A stretch of DNA of 64,000 bases, taken from NCBI RefSeq assembly GCF_020026455.1, contig NZ_JAHHQJ010000004.1, forward strand, positions 62,001 through 126,000, read 5' to 3'. This stretch comes from Alistipes sp. GTDB lineage: Bacteria; Bacteroidota; Bacteroidia; Bacteroidales; Rikenellaceae. Positions 41,690 through 50,248 of the stretch are shown one piece after another. The position numbers and the translations under genes were made by a program. The stretch's first letter is position 1, and every line of letters starts with the position of its first letter. Under the pieces are notes generated by a model. That model made no database searches and had not been told where the DNA came from. It saw only the letters and a list, made by a program, of their open reading frames with translations.

Positions 41690-42904
41690 TTGGAAGAAAA
41701 TAAACTGAATCCTCAGCCTGACGCTGCGGCCAATTGCCGCGAGCGCGCCGTGCTGGTCGCCGTCATCCGCGACAACCAGGACCCGCGGCAGACCGAGGAG
41801 TTTCTCGACGAACTGGAGTTTCTGGCCGAAACGGCCGACATCCGTTCGGTGAAACGCTTCACCCAGCGGCTGGCACAGCCTTCGTCACGCATCTATGTCG
41901 GCCCCGGCAAACTGGAGGAGATCGCCTCGTATTGCCGGGAGCATGAGATCGACGTGGTGATCTTCGACGACGAACTGACTCCCTCGCAGACGCGCAACAT
42001 CGAAAAGGAGATGCCCTGCCGCCTGCTGGACCGCACGCGTCTGATCCTCGACATCTTCATGTCGCGGGCCCGGACAGCCTATGCCAAGACGCAGGTGCAG
42101 CTGGCCAACTACGAATACATGCTCCCCCGGCTGTCGGGCCTGTGGACCCACCTCGAACGCCAGAGGGGCGGCACGGGGACCCGCGGCGGCGCCGGAGAGC
42201 GCGAAATCGAAACCGACCGGCGGATCATCCGCAACCGCATCGCCAAACTGAAAGAGGACCTCAAGAAGATCGACCGTCAGATGGCCGTGCAGCGCTCGAA
42301 CCGCGGCGCAATGGTCCGGGTGGCCCTGGTCGGATATACCAACGTGGGCAAGTCGACGCTGATGAACCTGATTTCAAAAAGCGAGGTCTTCGCCGAAAAC
42401 AAGCTCTTCGCCACACTCGACACGACGGTCCGCAAGGTGGTTTTCGACAACCTGCCCTTCCTGCTGTCGGACACGGTGGGATTCATCCGCAAACTGCCCA
42501 CGGAGCTGATCGAATCGTTCAAATCGACGTTGGACGAGGTTCGCGAAGCCGACCTGCTGGTTCATGTGGTGGACATTTCGCACCCCCAGTTCGAGGAGCA
42601 GATCGCTGTGGTGAAGCAGACCCTGCAGGAGATCGGTGCGGGCGACAAACCCGTCTATCTGGTTTTCAACAAGGTCGATGCCTATACCTATATCGAGAAG
42701 GAGGCGGACGACCTGACGCCCGCCACGCGCGAGAATCTTTCGCTGGAGGATCTGAAAAAGAGCTGGATCGCACGGGCCAACACGCCCTGCATCTTCCTTT
42801 CGGCCCTGGCGAAGACCAATCTGGAAAAATTCCGCTCGGATTTGTACGGCATGGTGCGAGAGATACACGCCGGGCGCTATCCGTTCAACAATTTCCTCTA
42901 CTGA
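41690..42904 (+). CDS. hflX: Ribosome-associated GTPase HflX
   Basis: 404 residues. N-terminal HflX domain (about 15-185) with a basic glycine segment (RGGTGTRGGAGEREIETDRR), then the G domain: VGYTNVGKSTLMN (G1), DTVGFI (G3) and NKVD (G4). It splits stalled 70S ribosomes. TTG 41690 is the likely start; no ATG lies near, and the frame closes soon upstream. upp follows after 20 bases. Confidence 0.92.
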   Translation: MEENKLNPQPDAAANCRERAVLVAVIRDNQDPRQTEEFLDELEFLAETADIRSVKRFTQRLAQPSSRIYVGPGKLEEIASYCREHEIDVVIFDDELTPSQTRNIEKEMPCRLLDRTRLILDIFMSRARTAYAKTQVQLANYEYMLPRLSGLWTHLERQRGGTGTRGGAGEREIETDRRIIRNRIAKLKEDLKKIDRQMAVQRSNRGAMVRVALVGYTNVGKSTLMNLISKSEVFAENKLFATLDTTVRKVVFDNLPFLLSDTVGFIRKLPTELIESFKSTLDEVREADLLVHVVDISHPQFEEQIAVVKQTLQEIGAGDKPVYLVFNKVDAYTYIEKEADDLTPATRENLSLEDLKKSWIARANTPCIFLSALAKTNLEKFRSDLYGMVREIHAGRYPFNNFLY

Positions 42905-42924
42905 CAACCAAACCCACTCAAATC

Positions 42925-43581
42925 ATGACGTTGCATATACTCTCCCAGCAGAACACCGTTCTCAATAAATTCATCGCCGAAATCCGGGACAAGCGGATCC
43001 AGAAGGATTCGATGCGCTTCCGCCGCAACATGGAGCGCATCGGCGAGGTCACGGCCTACGAAATTTCGAAAGCCTTCAGCTACAAACCCTGCGTTGTAGA
43101 GACGCCGCTGGGGGAAGCGTCCGTCGAGATGATAGACGAGCAGATCGTGGTGGCGACGATCCTCCGCGCCGGACTTCCCTACCATCAGGGATTTCTCAAC
43201 TACTTCGACGATGCCCAGAACGCCTTCGTCTCGGCCTATCGCAAGAGCACCAAGGACGGCAAGTTCACCGTGAAGGTCGAATACATCTCGTGCGGAAGTC
43301 TTGAAGGCAAGACCTTGCTGCTGGTCGATCCGATGCTGGCCACAGGCTCGTCGCTCGTGCTGACCTACAATGCCCTGTGTGAAAAGGGCGGCACTCCGGC
43401 CCATACCCACGTTGCCGCGGTCATCGCCAGCGAACAGGGCCTTGACTATGCCATGAAGAACATGCCGCGGCAGACCACCACGATCTGGACGGCCGTCGTC
43501 GACGAGGAGCTGACTTCGCGCTCCTACATCGTTCCCGGCATCGGAGATGCGGGTGACTTGGCCTACGGCGAGAAAATATAG
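42925..43581 (+). CDS. upp: Uracil phosphoribosyltransferase
   Basis: 218 residues. Salvages uracil to UMP with PRPP. The PRPP loop is VDPMLATGSSLVLT, and IVPGIGDAGDLAYG near the C-terminus binds uracil. The ATG lies 20 bases after hflX. Confidence 0.95.
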   Translation: MTLHILSQQNTVLNKFIAEIRDKRIQKDSMRFRRNMERIGEVTAYEISKAFSYKPCVVETPLGEASVEMIDEQIVVATILRAGLPYHQGFLNYFDDAQNAFVSAYRKSTKDGKFTVKVEYISCGSLEGKTLLLVDPMLATGSSLVLTYNALCEKGGTPAHTHVAAVIASEQGLDYAMKNMPRQTTTIWTAVVDEELTSRSYIVPGIGDAGDLAYGEKI

Positions 43582-43728
43582 GTTCCTGAAGGGAGGAGCC
43601 CGAGGGCCTGCGGTGCTCGCCCGTCCCGAATGGAAAACACCGCCCATGCCCCATCGGCACCGGATTTCCCGATGCCCCATGCCGTTGTATCTCCCGAATC
43701 AAAAACGAGTTTCGCATTAGCTGACATG

Positions 43729-45561
43729 ATGAAAAGAAAACTTACGTTCCTCGCAGCCGTGTTCTGCGCGACCCTCCTTGCGATGGCCGTGCAGAAACCC
43801 GTCTTTATGGCGTGGTATGGCGCAGAGGCGGCCGGAGCGGGCTTCGGAGGCTGGCTCGAGGTGCTGTGGCACGGGCTGAAGCTCGACACGGCCGTTGCGG
43901 GTTATGTCACCGCACTGCCGATTCTGGCCGTGCTCCTCTCGCTGTGGGTGCATCTTCCCGAACGGGTGTGGCGAGGTGTGCTGACCGCCTATTTTGCGCT
44001 GATCGCCGTGGTGACGGCCGTGATCTTCGCCGTCGACATCGCACTGTACGAACATTGGGGATTCCGCCTCGATGCTACCGTGCTGATTTACCTGGCCGAT
44101 CCGAAGGAGGCGATGGCGAGCGTCGATTTCTGGCTCGGCGTGCGGCAGACCCTGCTGGCCGTAGCCTATGCCGCGCTGATGTTCGCGGCTTACAGGCGCA
44201 TCCTGCGCATTTTCGACGGACGACCCGTCGGCTGGCAGCTGGCGCTGCCCGGAAGCCTCATCGTCATCGCACTCGCGGGATGCGACTTCCTGGCGATCCG
44301 CGGCGGGATGGGGGCCTCGGTGGCCAATGTCTCGAAGGTCTATTTCAGCCCCGTGGCATTTCTGAACCATGCGGCCACCAATCCCGTTTTCTCGTTCCTG
44401 TCCAGTCTCGGGGACCATGCCGACTATGCCGGAGAATACCCCTTCTTCGACGAAGAGACGCGGGCCGCGAAGTTCGACACCCTGCGGGGCACCCGCCCGG
44501 CTGCAGGCCCTGCCGAGCGGGTGCTCGACACGCTGCGGCCCAATGTGGTGATCGTCATTCTGGAGAGCTTCGCCCGGACGGTGATGGATGCCGAGGTCGA
44601 CGGAGAGGCTGTCATGCCCAACATGCAGCGGCTGAAAGGCGAAGGCATCTGGTTCGAGAATTTCTTCGCCAATTCGTTCCGCACCGACCGCGGTGAGGTG
44701 GCGATTTTGAGCGGATTCCCGGCGCAGACGCGCATGTCGATCATGAAACTCCCGACCAAGAGCCGCAATCTGCCCTCGGTGGCGCGTTCGCTCGCGGGAG
44801 CGGGTTACAGGACGAGTTTCGCCTATGGCGGCGACCTCAATTTCACCAACCAGGCCTCCTACATGTACGCCACGGGATGGCAGGAGCTGATCTGGCAGAA
44901 AGACCTGCATTTCGACACCCCGGCCTCGGACTGGGGCTACGACGATGCGCTGATGTGCGACTGGTTTGCCGACCGCGTGATCGCATTGAGCGAATCCCGG
45001 GAGCCGTTTCTCGCAGGGCTGCTGACCTTGAGCAGCCACAAGCCCTTCGATGTCCCCTACGCGAAGTTCGAGGACAAGGTGCTGAATGCAATGGCCTTTT
45101 CGGACGACTGTGTGGGGAAGATGATCGACCGTCTGAAGGCTTCGCCCGCGTGGGAAAACCTGCTCGTCGTGCTGGTCGCCGACCACGGCTATCCCTTCCC
45201 GCGGACGCTGGCCTACAACGAGCCGCTGCGCCACCGCATCCCGATGATCTGGACGGGAGGAGCCGTCGCCGGGCCACGCACGGTGGAGGAGTATGCCTCG
45301 CAGATCGACATTGCCGCGACGCTGCTTGCCCAGCTGGGTGTTCCGCACGGCGATTTCGACTACAGCAAGGACATTTTCACACCCTCGCCCCTGAAGTTCG
45401 CCTACTACACCTTCAACGACGGATTCGGCGTGGTCGACGCCCTGGGCGAGGCGGTGTGGGATGCGACGGGCAACCGCGTCGTGACGGAGACCAATCCCGA
45501 ACTGCTCGACGTGGGACGAACGATGCTGCAGACAACCTACGTGGACATCGGACGTCGATGA
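43729..45561 (+). CDS. LTA synthase family (sulfatase-fold) membrane enzyme
   Basis: 610 residues. Five membrane helices (about 5-225), then an extracytoplasmic alkaline-phosphatase-fold domain (about 285-590) with VVIVILESFART, the nucleophile threonine in FRTDRGEVAILSG and DHGYPFPR. In Gram-negative bacteria such enzymes move phosphoglycerol or phosphoethanolamine onto periplasmic glycans or lipid A; the substrate here is unknown. ATG 43729 (MKRKLTFLAA) is chosen over upstream starts because it begins the first helix; ATG 43726 is equivalent. Confidence 0.85.
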   Translation: MKRKLTFLAAVFCATLLAMAVQKPVFMAWYGAEAAGAGFGGWLEVLWHGLKLDTAVAGYVTALPILAVLLSLWVHLPERVWRGVLTAYFALIAVVTAVIFAVDIALYEHWGFRLDATVLIYLADPKEAMASVDFWLGVRQTLLAVAYAALMFAAYRRILRIFDGRPVGWQLALPGSLIVIALAGCDFLAIRGGMGASVANVSKVYFSPVAFLNHAATNPVFSFLSSLGDHADYAGEYPFFDEETRAAKFDTLRGTRPAAGPAERVLDTLRPNVVIVILESFARTVMDAEVDGEAVMPNMQRLKGEGIWFENFFANSFRTDRGEVAILSGFPAQTRMSIMKLPTKSRNLPSVARSLAGAGYRTSFAYGGDLNFTNQASYMYATGWQELIWQKDLHFDTPASDWGYDDALMCDWFADRVIALSESREPFLAGLLTLSSHKPFDVPYAKFEDKVLNAMAFSDDCVGKMIDRLKASPAWENLLVVLVADHGYPFPRTLAYNEPLRHRIPMIWTGGAVAGPRTVEEYASQIDIAATLLAQLGVPHGDFDYSKDIFTPSPLKFAYYTFNDGFGVVDALGEAVWDATGNRVVTETNPELLDVGRTMLQTTYVDIGRR

Positions 45562-45562
45562 A

Positions 45563-45582
45563 AATACCCCTTTTTAGGTATT
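45563..45582. promoter_or_regulatory. Inverted repeat, candidate operator
   Basis: AATACC (45563-45568), 8 bases, GGTATT (45577-45582). A third AATACC half lies at 45624-45629 after the -7 box. The right half covers the place where the -33 element should be, so binding would block or recruit polymerase. It begins directly after the LTA synthase stop. Confidence 0.4.
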
Positions 45583-45603
45583 GCGACACGAGGGTTGTCC
45601 ACA

Positions 45604-45611
45604 TATATTTG
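45604..45611 (+). promoter_or_regulatory. -7 promoter element for the di-iron/HTH regulator
   Basis: TATATTTG, 25 bases before ATG 45637. The -33 position overlaps the GGTATT half-site. Confidence 0.55.
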
Positions 45612-45636
45612 TGCACGGAAAATAATACCTACGTTT

Positions 45637-46569
45637 ATGTATAAAAATGGTGGATATGCGGGTGATGACCGGATGTGCGATCTGGTCTGCGACCGCTATG
45701 CCGTATTGCAGGTGATGAGCCGTTTCGGCATCGCCCTGGGATTCGGCGACAAGACCATCGCCGAAGTATGCGCCGAGAGCAAGGTGGACGCCACGACGTT
45801 CCTCGCCGTGGTGAACATGCTGATGAACTTCGGCAACGGCACCGAACTGGCCGGCGAGGTCTCGGTCCGCTCGCTGACCGACTATCTGCACAACTCCCAC
45901 AGCTATTTCCTGGACTTCCGGCTCCCGGCCATCCGGCGGAAGTTGATCGAGGCGGTCGACTGCGCTCAAAGCGACGTTTCGTTCGCCATCATGCGCTTTT
46001 TCGACGAGTATGCCGCCGAAGTTCAGCGCCACATGTCCTACGAGGAGCAGACCGTGTTCCCGTATGTCGAGTCGCTGCTCTCGGGCGAAAAGAACACGGC
46101 CTATTCGATCGAGATCTTCCGCCGCCAGCACGACCAGATCGACATCAAGCTGCGCGAGCTGAAGAATATCATCATCAAATACTACCCCTCGGGCAGCACA
46201 AACGAACTCAATGGCGTGCTGTTCGACATCTTCAACTGCGAGCACGAACTCAGCTCGCACAACGCCGTGGAGGACGAACTCTTCATCCCGGCCGTCGAGC
46301 AGCTGGCGGCAGCGGGCCCCCACACCGTGAAACCCGAACCGTTGAGCGCCCGGGAAAAAGAGATCATCGTCTGCGTGGTCAAGGGAATGACCAACAAACA
46401 GATTGCCGATGCCCTCTGCATCTCGGCCCACACCGTGATCACCCATCGCCGCAACATCGCCGCGAAGTTGCAGATACACTCCGCAGCCGGACTCACGATC
46501 TATGCCATCGTCAACAAACTGGTGGAACTCTCCGAAATCAAGGACACCATAACCGACTCGCAGGCATGA
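45637..46569 (+). CDS. RIC/YtfE-like di-iron protein fused to LuxR-type HTH
   Basis: 310 residues. Residues about 17-65 resemble the ScdA_N/DUF542 domain (MSRFGIALGFGDKTIAEVC), but the CCGG motif is replaced by LGFGDK. A hemerythrin-like four-helix domain follows (about 85-225), with candidate iron ligands His88, His132, Glu136, His165, His203, His208 and Glu212. A LuxR-type helix-turn-helix ends it (about 236-298; LSAREKEIIVCVVKGMTNKQIADAL). It looks like a one-protein sensor of O2, NO or iron state that binds DNA. The next gene, a cation efflux pump, overlaps it by 4 bases and may be one of its targets. Confidence 0.88.
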   Translation: MYKNGGYAGDDRMCDLVCDRYAVLQVMSRFGIALGFGDKTIAEVCAESKVDATTFLAVVNMLMNFGNGTELAGEVSVRSLTDYLHNSHSYFLDFRLPAIRRKLIEAVDCAQSDVSFAIMRFFDEYAAEVQRHMSYEEQTVFPYVESLLSGEKNTAYSIEIFRRQHDQIDIKLRELKNIIIKYYPSGSTNELNGVLFDIFNCEHELSSHNAVEDELFIPAVEQLAAAGPHTVKPEPLSAREKEIIVCVVKGMTNKQIADALCISAHTVITHRRNIAAKLQIHSAAGLTIYAIVNKLVELSEIKDTITDSQA

Positions 46570-47462
46570 CACACGACCACCACCACGAGCACAAACACAC
46601 AATTACATCGCTCAACAGGGCCTTCCTGCTGGGCATTGCGCTCAACGTGGCTTTCGTCGTTATAGAATTCGCCATCGGCCTTTCCTACGGCTCGATGGGC
46701 CTGCTGTCCGATGCCGGGCACAATCTCTCGGACGTCGCCAGCCTGCTGCTGGCCATGCTGGCCTTCCGGCTGGCACAGGCGCAGGCCACACCCCGCTACA
46801 CCTACGGCTACAAGAAAAGCACGGTGCTGATCTCGCTGCTGAACTCGGTGATTCTGCTGATCGCCGTGGGGGTCATCGTCGCCGAGAGTATCGGCCGCAT
46901 GCTGCATCCCGAAGCGGTCGAGGGCGGCGCCATCGCCTGGACAGCAGGCGTCGGGGTGGCGATCAACGGCTTCACGGCGTGGCTGTTCCTGAAGGACAAG
47001 GACCGGGACCTGAACGTCAAGGGCGCCTATCTGCACATGGCGGCCGATGCGCTGGTGTCGGTCGGGGTGCTCGTTTCGGGACTCGTGATTTCGTGGACGG
47101 GATGGACGATCGTCGACCCCATCGTGGGACTGGCCGTCGCTGCGGTGATTGTGGCTTCGGTCTGGTCGCTGACACGCGACAGCCTGCGTCTGTCGCTCGA
47201 CGGGGTTCCCCGGGAGATCGACCTGCCCGCAATCGGGCGGCAAATGGAGCAGGTTCCGGGCGTGAAGGCCGTCCACCACATCCATGTCTGGGCGATCAGC
47301 ACGACGGAAAATGCCATGACGGCCCATGTCGTGCTCGAAAACCTCTCCTGCATGGAGCGGGTGAAACACGACCTGAAAGAGCTCCTGAACCATGCCGGAA
47401 TTCCCCATGCAACGCTCGAATTCGAATCTGCGGCCGAGCAGTGCGACGACCTGCACGACTGA
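46566..47462 (+). CDS. Cation diffusion facilitator (CzcD/ZitB-like)
   Basis: 298 residues. A His-rich N-terminus (THDHHHEHKH), six membrane helices (about 20-205) with the metal-site pairs HNLSD (SDAGHNLSD) and HMAADALVS, and a cytoplasmic C-terminal domain (about 210-298; HHIHVWAIS). It exports Zn2+ or a similar cation by proton antiport. The metal cannot be told; coupling to the di-iron regulator leaves Fe2+ open. Confidence 0.93.
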   Translation: MTHDHHHEHKHTITSLNRAFLLGIALNVAFVVIEFAIGLSYGSMGLLSDAGHNLSDVASLLLAMLAFRLAQAQATPRYTYGYKKSTVLISLLNSVILLIAVGVIVAESIGRMLHPEAVEGGAIAWTAGVGVAINGFTAWLFLKDKDRDLNVKGAYLHMAADALVSVGVLVSGLVISWTGWTIVDPIVGLAVAAVIVASVWSLTRDSLRLSLDGVPREIDLPAIGRQMEQVPGVKAVHHIHVWAISTTENAMTAHVVLENLSCMERVKHDLKELLNHAGIPHATLEFESAAEQCDDLHD

Positions 47463-47500
47463 CGGGTCCCTCCGGGCCGAATCGGGCCATTTAAAGGCAA

Positions 47501-47534
47501 AATTCCGACCCTGATCTCAGGGTCGGAATTGTTT
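47501..47534. terminator. Terminator after the cation efflux gene
   Basis: A 14-base perfect inverted repeat (AATTCCGACCCTGA / TCAGGGTCGGAATT) leaves 2 bases between its arms, so the real loop is about 6 bases. GTTTT follows. It may also act on minus-strand transcripts leaving yidD. Confidence 0.8.
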
Positions 47535-47640
47535 TCCCGGGGACGGACACAAACTCTCATACAAGCAGAAAAAAAGGGTTAGAAACGGATTGCGCCGCAA
47601 CCCTCCGAAGAGGAGGTGTCCAAAGGAGCAGAGCGCGCGG

Positions 47641-47760
47641 GGAGGCCGGACAGATCGGAGGCAGTCAGACAGATCGGGACGGCAGGAACGCCGGGCAGGC
47701 GGAATCGGCCGGATTAGCAGGCCCGACGGGGGCAGTCGGACAGATCGGGGAGGCTGGCCG
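47641..47760. repeat. Degenerate repeat tract between convergent genes
   Basis: GCAGTCAGACAGATCGGG at 47661-47678 recurs as GCAGTCGGACAGATCGGG at 47732-47749 (71-base period), and CGGACAGATCGG is also at 47647. The rest is G-rich and irregular. The gap 47463-47768 otherwise holds only the terminator. Confidence 0.6.
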
Positions 47761-47768
47761 CCTTTGCG

Positions 47769-48029
47769 CTACGGCACGGGGTCATAGCCGCTGCCGCCCC
47801 ACGGATGGCACCTCGACAGGCGCCGCAAGGTGAGCCACAGCCCTTTCAGAGGGCCGTATTTACGCAGAGCTTCGAGCGCATACTGCGAACAGGTCGGGGT
47901 AAACCGGCACGAGGGGGGCGTGAAGGGCGAGATACAGAGCTGGTAGCACCTCACCAGCCCGATCAGCGGCAGGGCGCAGGCTCGTTTAAAGATGCTCCAC
48001 GACCGACTCCAGAATCCTGCGGACTGCAT
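47769..48029 (-). CDS. yidD: Membrane protein insertion efficiency factor YidD
   Basis: 86 residues: an N-terminal amphipathic helix, then CISPFTPPSCRFTPTCSQYALEAL, the family signature, and GGSGYDPVP near the end. It aids YidC-dependent insertion. It overlaps rnpA by 44 bases, the usual gene pair; a slightly later non-ATG start cannot be excluded. Confidence 0.93.
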   Translation of the reverse strand: MQSAGFWSRSWSIFKRACALPLIGLVRCYQLCISPFTPPSCRFTPTCSQYALEALRKYGPLKGLWLTLRRLSRCHPWGGSGYDPVP

Positions 48030-48354
48030 TTGCGACGGTTTTATAAGGCAGCACCTCCTTCGACGAATAGATCAGCGCCAGATCCAGATTGACCGGTTCT
48101 CCGTCGTGCAGCAACTGCTTCTGCCGGCGGTAGGCCTCCTTCGTGCGGCGGCGCAGCAGATTGCGTTTGTTGGCCCGCTTGTGGAACTTTTTGGGGACCG
48201 AAAAGAGCACCTCGACCGATCGCTCGGTGTCGGGCTCCGCAAACCACACGTAGCGAAACGGGAAGATGAAGCCGCTCTCGCCGCTCTCGAACAGACGGCG
48301 CACGGCCCCGAGCGAACGGAGCCTTTCGGTACGGGGTAGCGAGCGTGCAGGCAT
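47986..48354 (-). CDS. rnpA: Ribonuclease P protein component
   Basis: 122 residues. The RNR motif region is KFHKRANKRNLLRRRTKEAYR, and the central cleft is formed by LFSVPKKFHKR. It helps the RNase P RNA cut tRNA 5' leaders. It lies 21 bases after hemD rather than beside rpmH. Confidence 0.93.
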   Translation of the reverse strand: MPARSLPRTERLRSLGAVRRLFESGESGFIFPFRYVWFAEPDTERSVEVLFSVPKKFHKRANKRNLLRRRTKEAYRRQKQLLHDGEPVNLDLALIYSSKEVLPYKTVANAVRRILESVVEHL

Positions 48355-48375
48355 GGCGGCAGGGGTTTTCGGCCC

Positions 48376-49239
48376 TTATTTGCGCGTTTCCGCGGCCGGA
48401 CGGCGCGTGCGTCCCTTCTTGGCCAGCTTGTGCTGCTGGTTACGAATGAACTCCTCCTTGCGGGCGTCGGTCACCAGCTCCACCGGCTCGATCTCCTCGC
48501 CGTCCTGCACCTTTTGCAGGTAGATGTCGATGGCCTTGACCATCGAGGGGGCTTCGGGTGTCGGAGCGTTGGCCAGCACGGTGATGCCGGCCTCGAGGGC
48601 GGCGCGCAACGTGCCTTCGCCGAATACCGCCACGGCGGGCAGTCCGTCGGTTCCGAACTTCTCGATGAGGGCTTTCACATCCGAGGGCGAATAGAGCGCT
48701 AGGAGGTCGTAGCCGGCCATTTTGACGTCGTCCAGGTCCCCGGCGACCGTACGGGCCAGGATGACGGGATCGAACGAGAGTTTGAGCTTGGCAAGCGTCT
48801 CCGGCAACTCGGGTTTGTGGGGTTCGCTCAGCGCCAGCAGGAATTTTTCCTCCTTATGCTTGATGATCAGTTCGATGAGCGAAGTGAACGAGCCGTCGGC
48901 AAACGAGATCTTGCGTTTGCGGTAGACGATGTATTTCTGCAGGTAGAGCGCCACGGCCTCCGTCTGGCAGATGTATTTCATGGTTTCGGGCACGGTGATG
49001 CGCGCCTCTTCGCAGATATGGAAAAAACTGTCGACTGTCGTACGTGATGTGAATATGACGGCCGTATGCGTGAGTATTTCGACCCTTTGGGCACGGAACT
49101 CCTTCAGGGAGACGCCCTCTACGCGGATGAAGGGCCGATAGGCGATTTCCACGTGGTGTTTCTGGGACAATTCGTAGAACGGGGACTTTTCGATGACAGC
49201 GGGCCTCGGCTGCGAAACTAATACACTCTTTACTTTCAA
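48376..49239 (-). CDS. hemD: Uroporphyrinogen-III synthase
   Basis: 287 residues, two Rossmann-like lobes (about 1-35 plus 170-245, and 40-165), with VIFTSRTTVDSFF and LLALYSPSDVKALIEKFG. Makes uroporphyrinogen III for heme or siroheme. The start is TTG 49239, giving the family beginning MKVKSVLVSQP; no ATG is near. The lysine-rich tail is longer than usual. The order with DUF4271 is conserved in Bacteroidota. Confidence 0.85.
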   Translation of the reverse strand: MKVKSVLVSQPRPAVIEKSPFYELSQKHHVEIAYRPFIRVEGVSLKEFRAQRVEILTHTAVIFTSRTTVDSFFHICEEARITVPETMKYICQTEAVALYLQKYIVYRKRKISFADGSFTSLIELIIKHKEEKFLLALSEPHKPELPETLAKLKLSFDPVILARTVAGDLDDVKMAGYDLLALYSPSDVKALIEKFGTDGLPAVAVFGEGTLRAALEAGITVLANAPTPEAPSMVKAIDIYLQKVQDGEEIEPVELVTDARKEEFIRNQQHKLAKKGRTRRPAAETRK

Positions 49240-49273
49240 TGTCGCGAATTGATTTAGGTTTGTCTTTGCCGTT

Positions 49274-50248
49274 TCATCTTGCTACAAGCAGCCATAATAG
49301 GCTGACAGGGAAGACTTCCACGGTGCAAAGGTACAAAAACCAATGCAAAATCGAAACTTTTTTGGAAAGAAACAGGTTTAATGTCTCCTTGAGGTATAAG
49401 ACGACCGCTGCGGCCAATTCGACGGCGACGATGCTAAACCAGACGCCGCCCGTGCCCGGCGGGCAGAGGACGAAGAGCAGCAACGGAGGCGAAATGAGGA
49501 TCATACCGAGGGCGAAACAGGTGCGTTTGAGCAGGATGAGCTGCGCGATGAAGGGCTGCGAGAGGGTCAGGGCTCCGGCCAGCCGGATGACGACAGACTG
49601 ACAGGCGACTACGCCCAGCGAGGCGAGCGAAACCAGCAGGCTCAAGATCAGGGCTGCCCTCTGCGGAACGGACGCCGCAAACTGCCCGGGCATCAGCATG
49701 TCGCCGTATTTGACCGCCGCGACACCCAGAAAGAGCAGGCCGATGGCGGTGGAGACATTCAGAAAACGGGAGTAACCGCCTCCGCCCGTCTCCTCGGTGA
49801 GGCGTTTCCCCGAGGCGGCATCGCGCGAAATGCGTCCCAGCAGCATGTGCACGTCGCCCAGGTTGCGATAGAGCAGCATGGCGTAGGCCGCGGCGAGCAG
49901 CAGCACGAAACCCTGGAAAAAGGCGTTTTCCGTGAGCGCCGGAGGCGGTGCGAGCGGGATCCGCGCAGGGTCTGCGAGGGTGGATTGTGCTCCGAAAACG
50001 GCGGCGGAGGTCGTGTCGCGCCATTGGGAAGGGGCTGCGTCGGTCGCCGCAGCGAAAAACGGCGCGGGAGCTCCGTCCGCAAAGGCCGGATCTGCCAAGA
50101 TCGAATCCGCAAAAGACAGTTCCGCACGGAGCGTATCCGCCCCCGGAGTGTCTTCGGTCCGGGCCGGAACTTCCGGAACTTCCGGAGTTCCGGACAGCGA
50201 ATCCACCGCAGGTTCTGCAGTTTGCCTATGTACCGGCGAGGAGTTCAT
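49274..50248 (-). CDS. DUF4271 membrane protein
   Basis: 324 residues. A Pro/Ala/Asp-rich N-terminal region of about 110 residues (low complexity), then about six to seven membrane helices. DUF4271 proteins almost always neighbour hemD in Bacteroidota; their function is unknown. The ATG overlaps the stop of the histidine kinase gene by one base. Confidence 0.85.
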   Translation of the reverse strand: MNSSPVHRQTAEPAVDSLSGTPEVPEVPARTEDTPGADTLRAELSFADSILADPAFADGAPAPFFAAATDAAPSQWRDTTSAAVFGAQSTLADPARIPLAPPPALTENAFFQGFVLLLAAAYAMLLYRNLGDVHMLLGRISRDAASGKRLTEETGGGGYSRFLNVSTAIGLLFLGVAAVKYGDMLMPGQFAASVPQRAALILSLLVSLASLGVVACQSVVIRLAGALTLSQPFIAQLILLKRTCFALGMILISPPLLLFVLCPPGTGGVWFSIVAVELAAAVVLYLKETLNLFLSKKVSILHWFLYLCTVEVFPVSLLWLLVAR

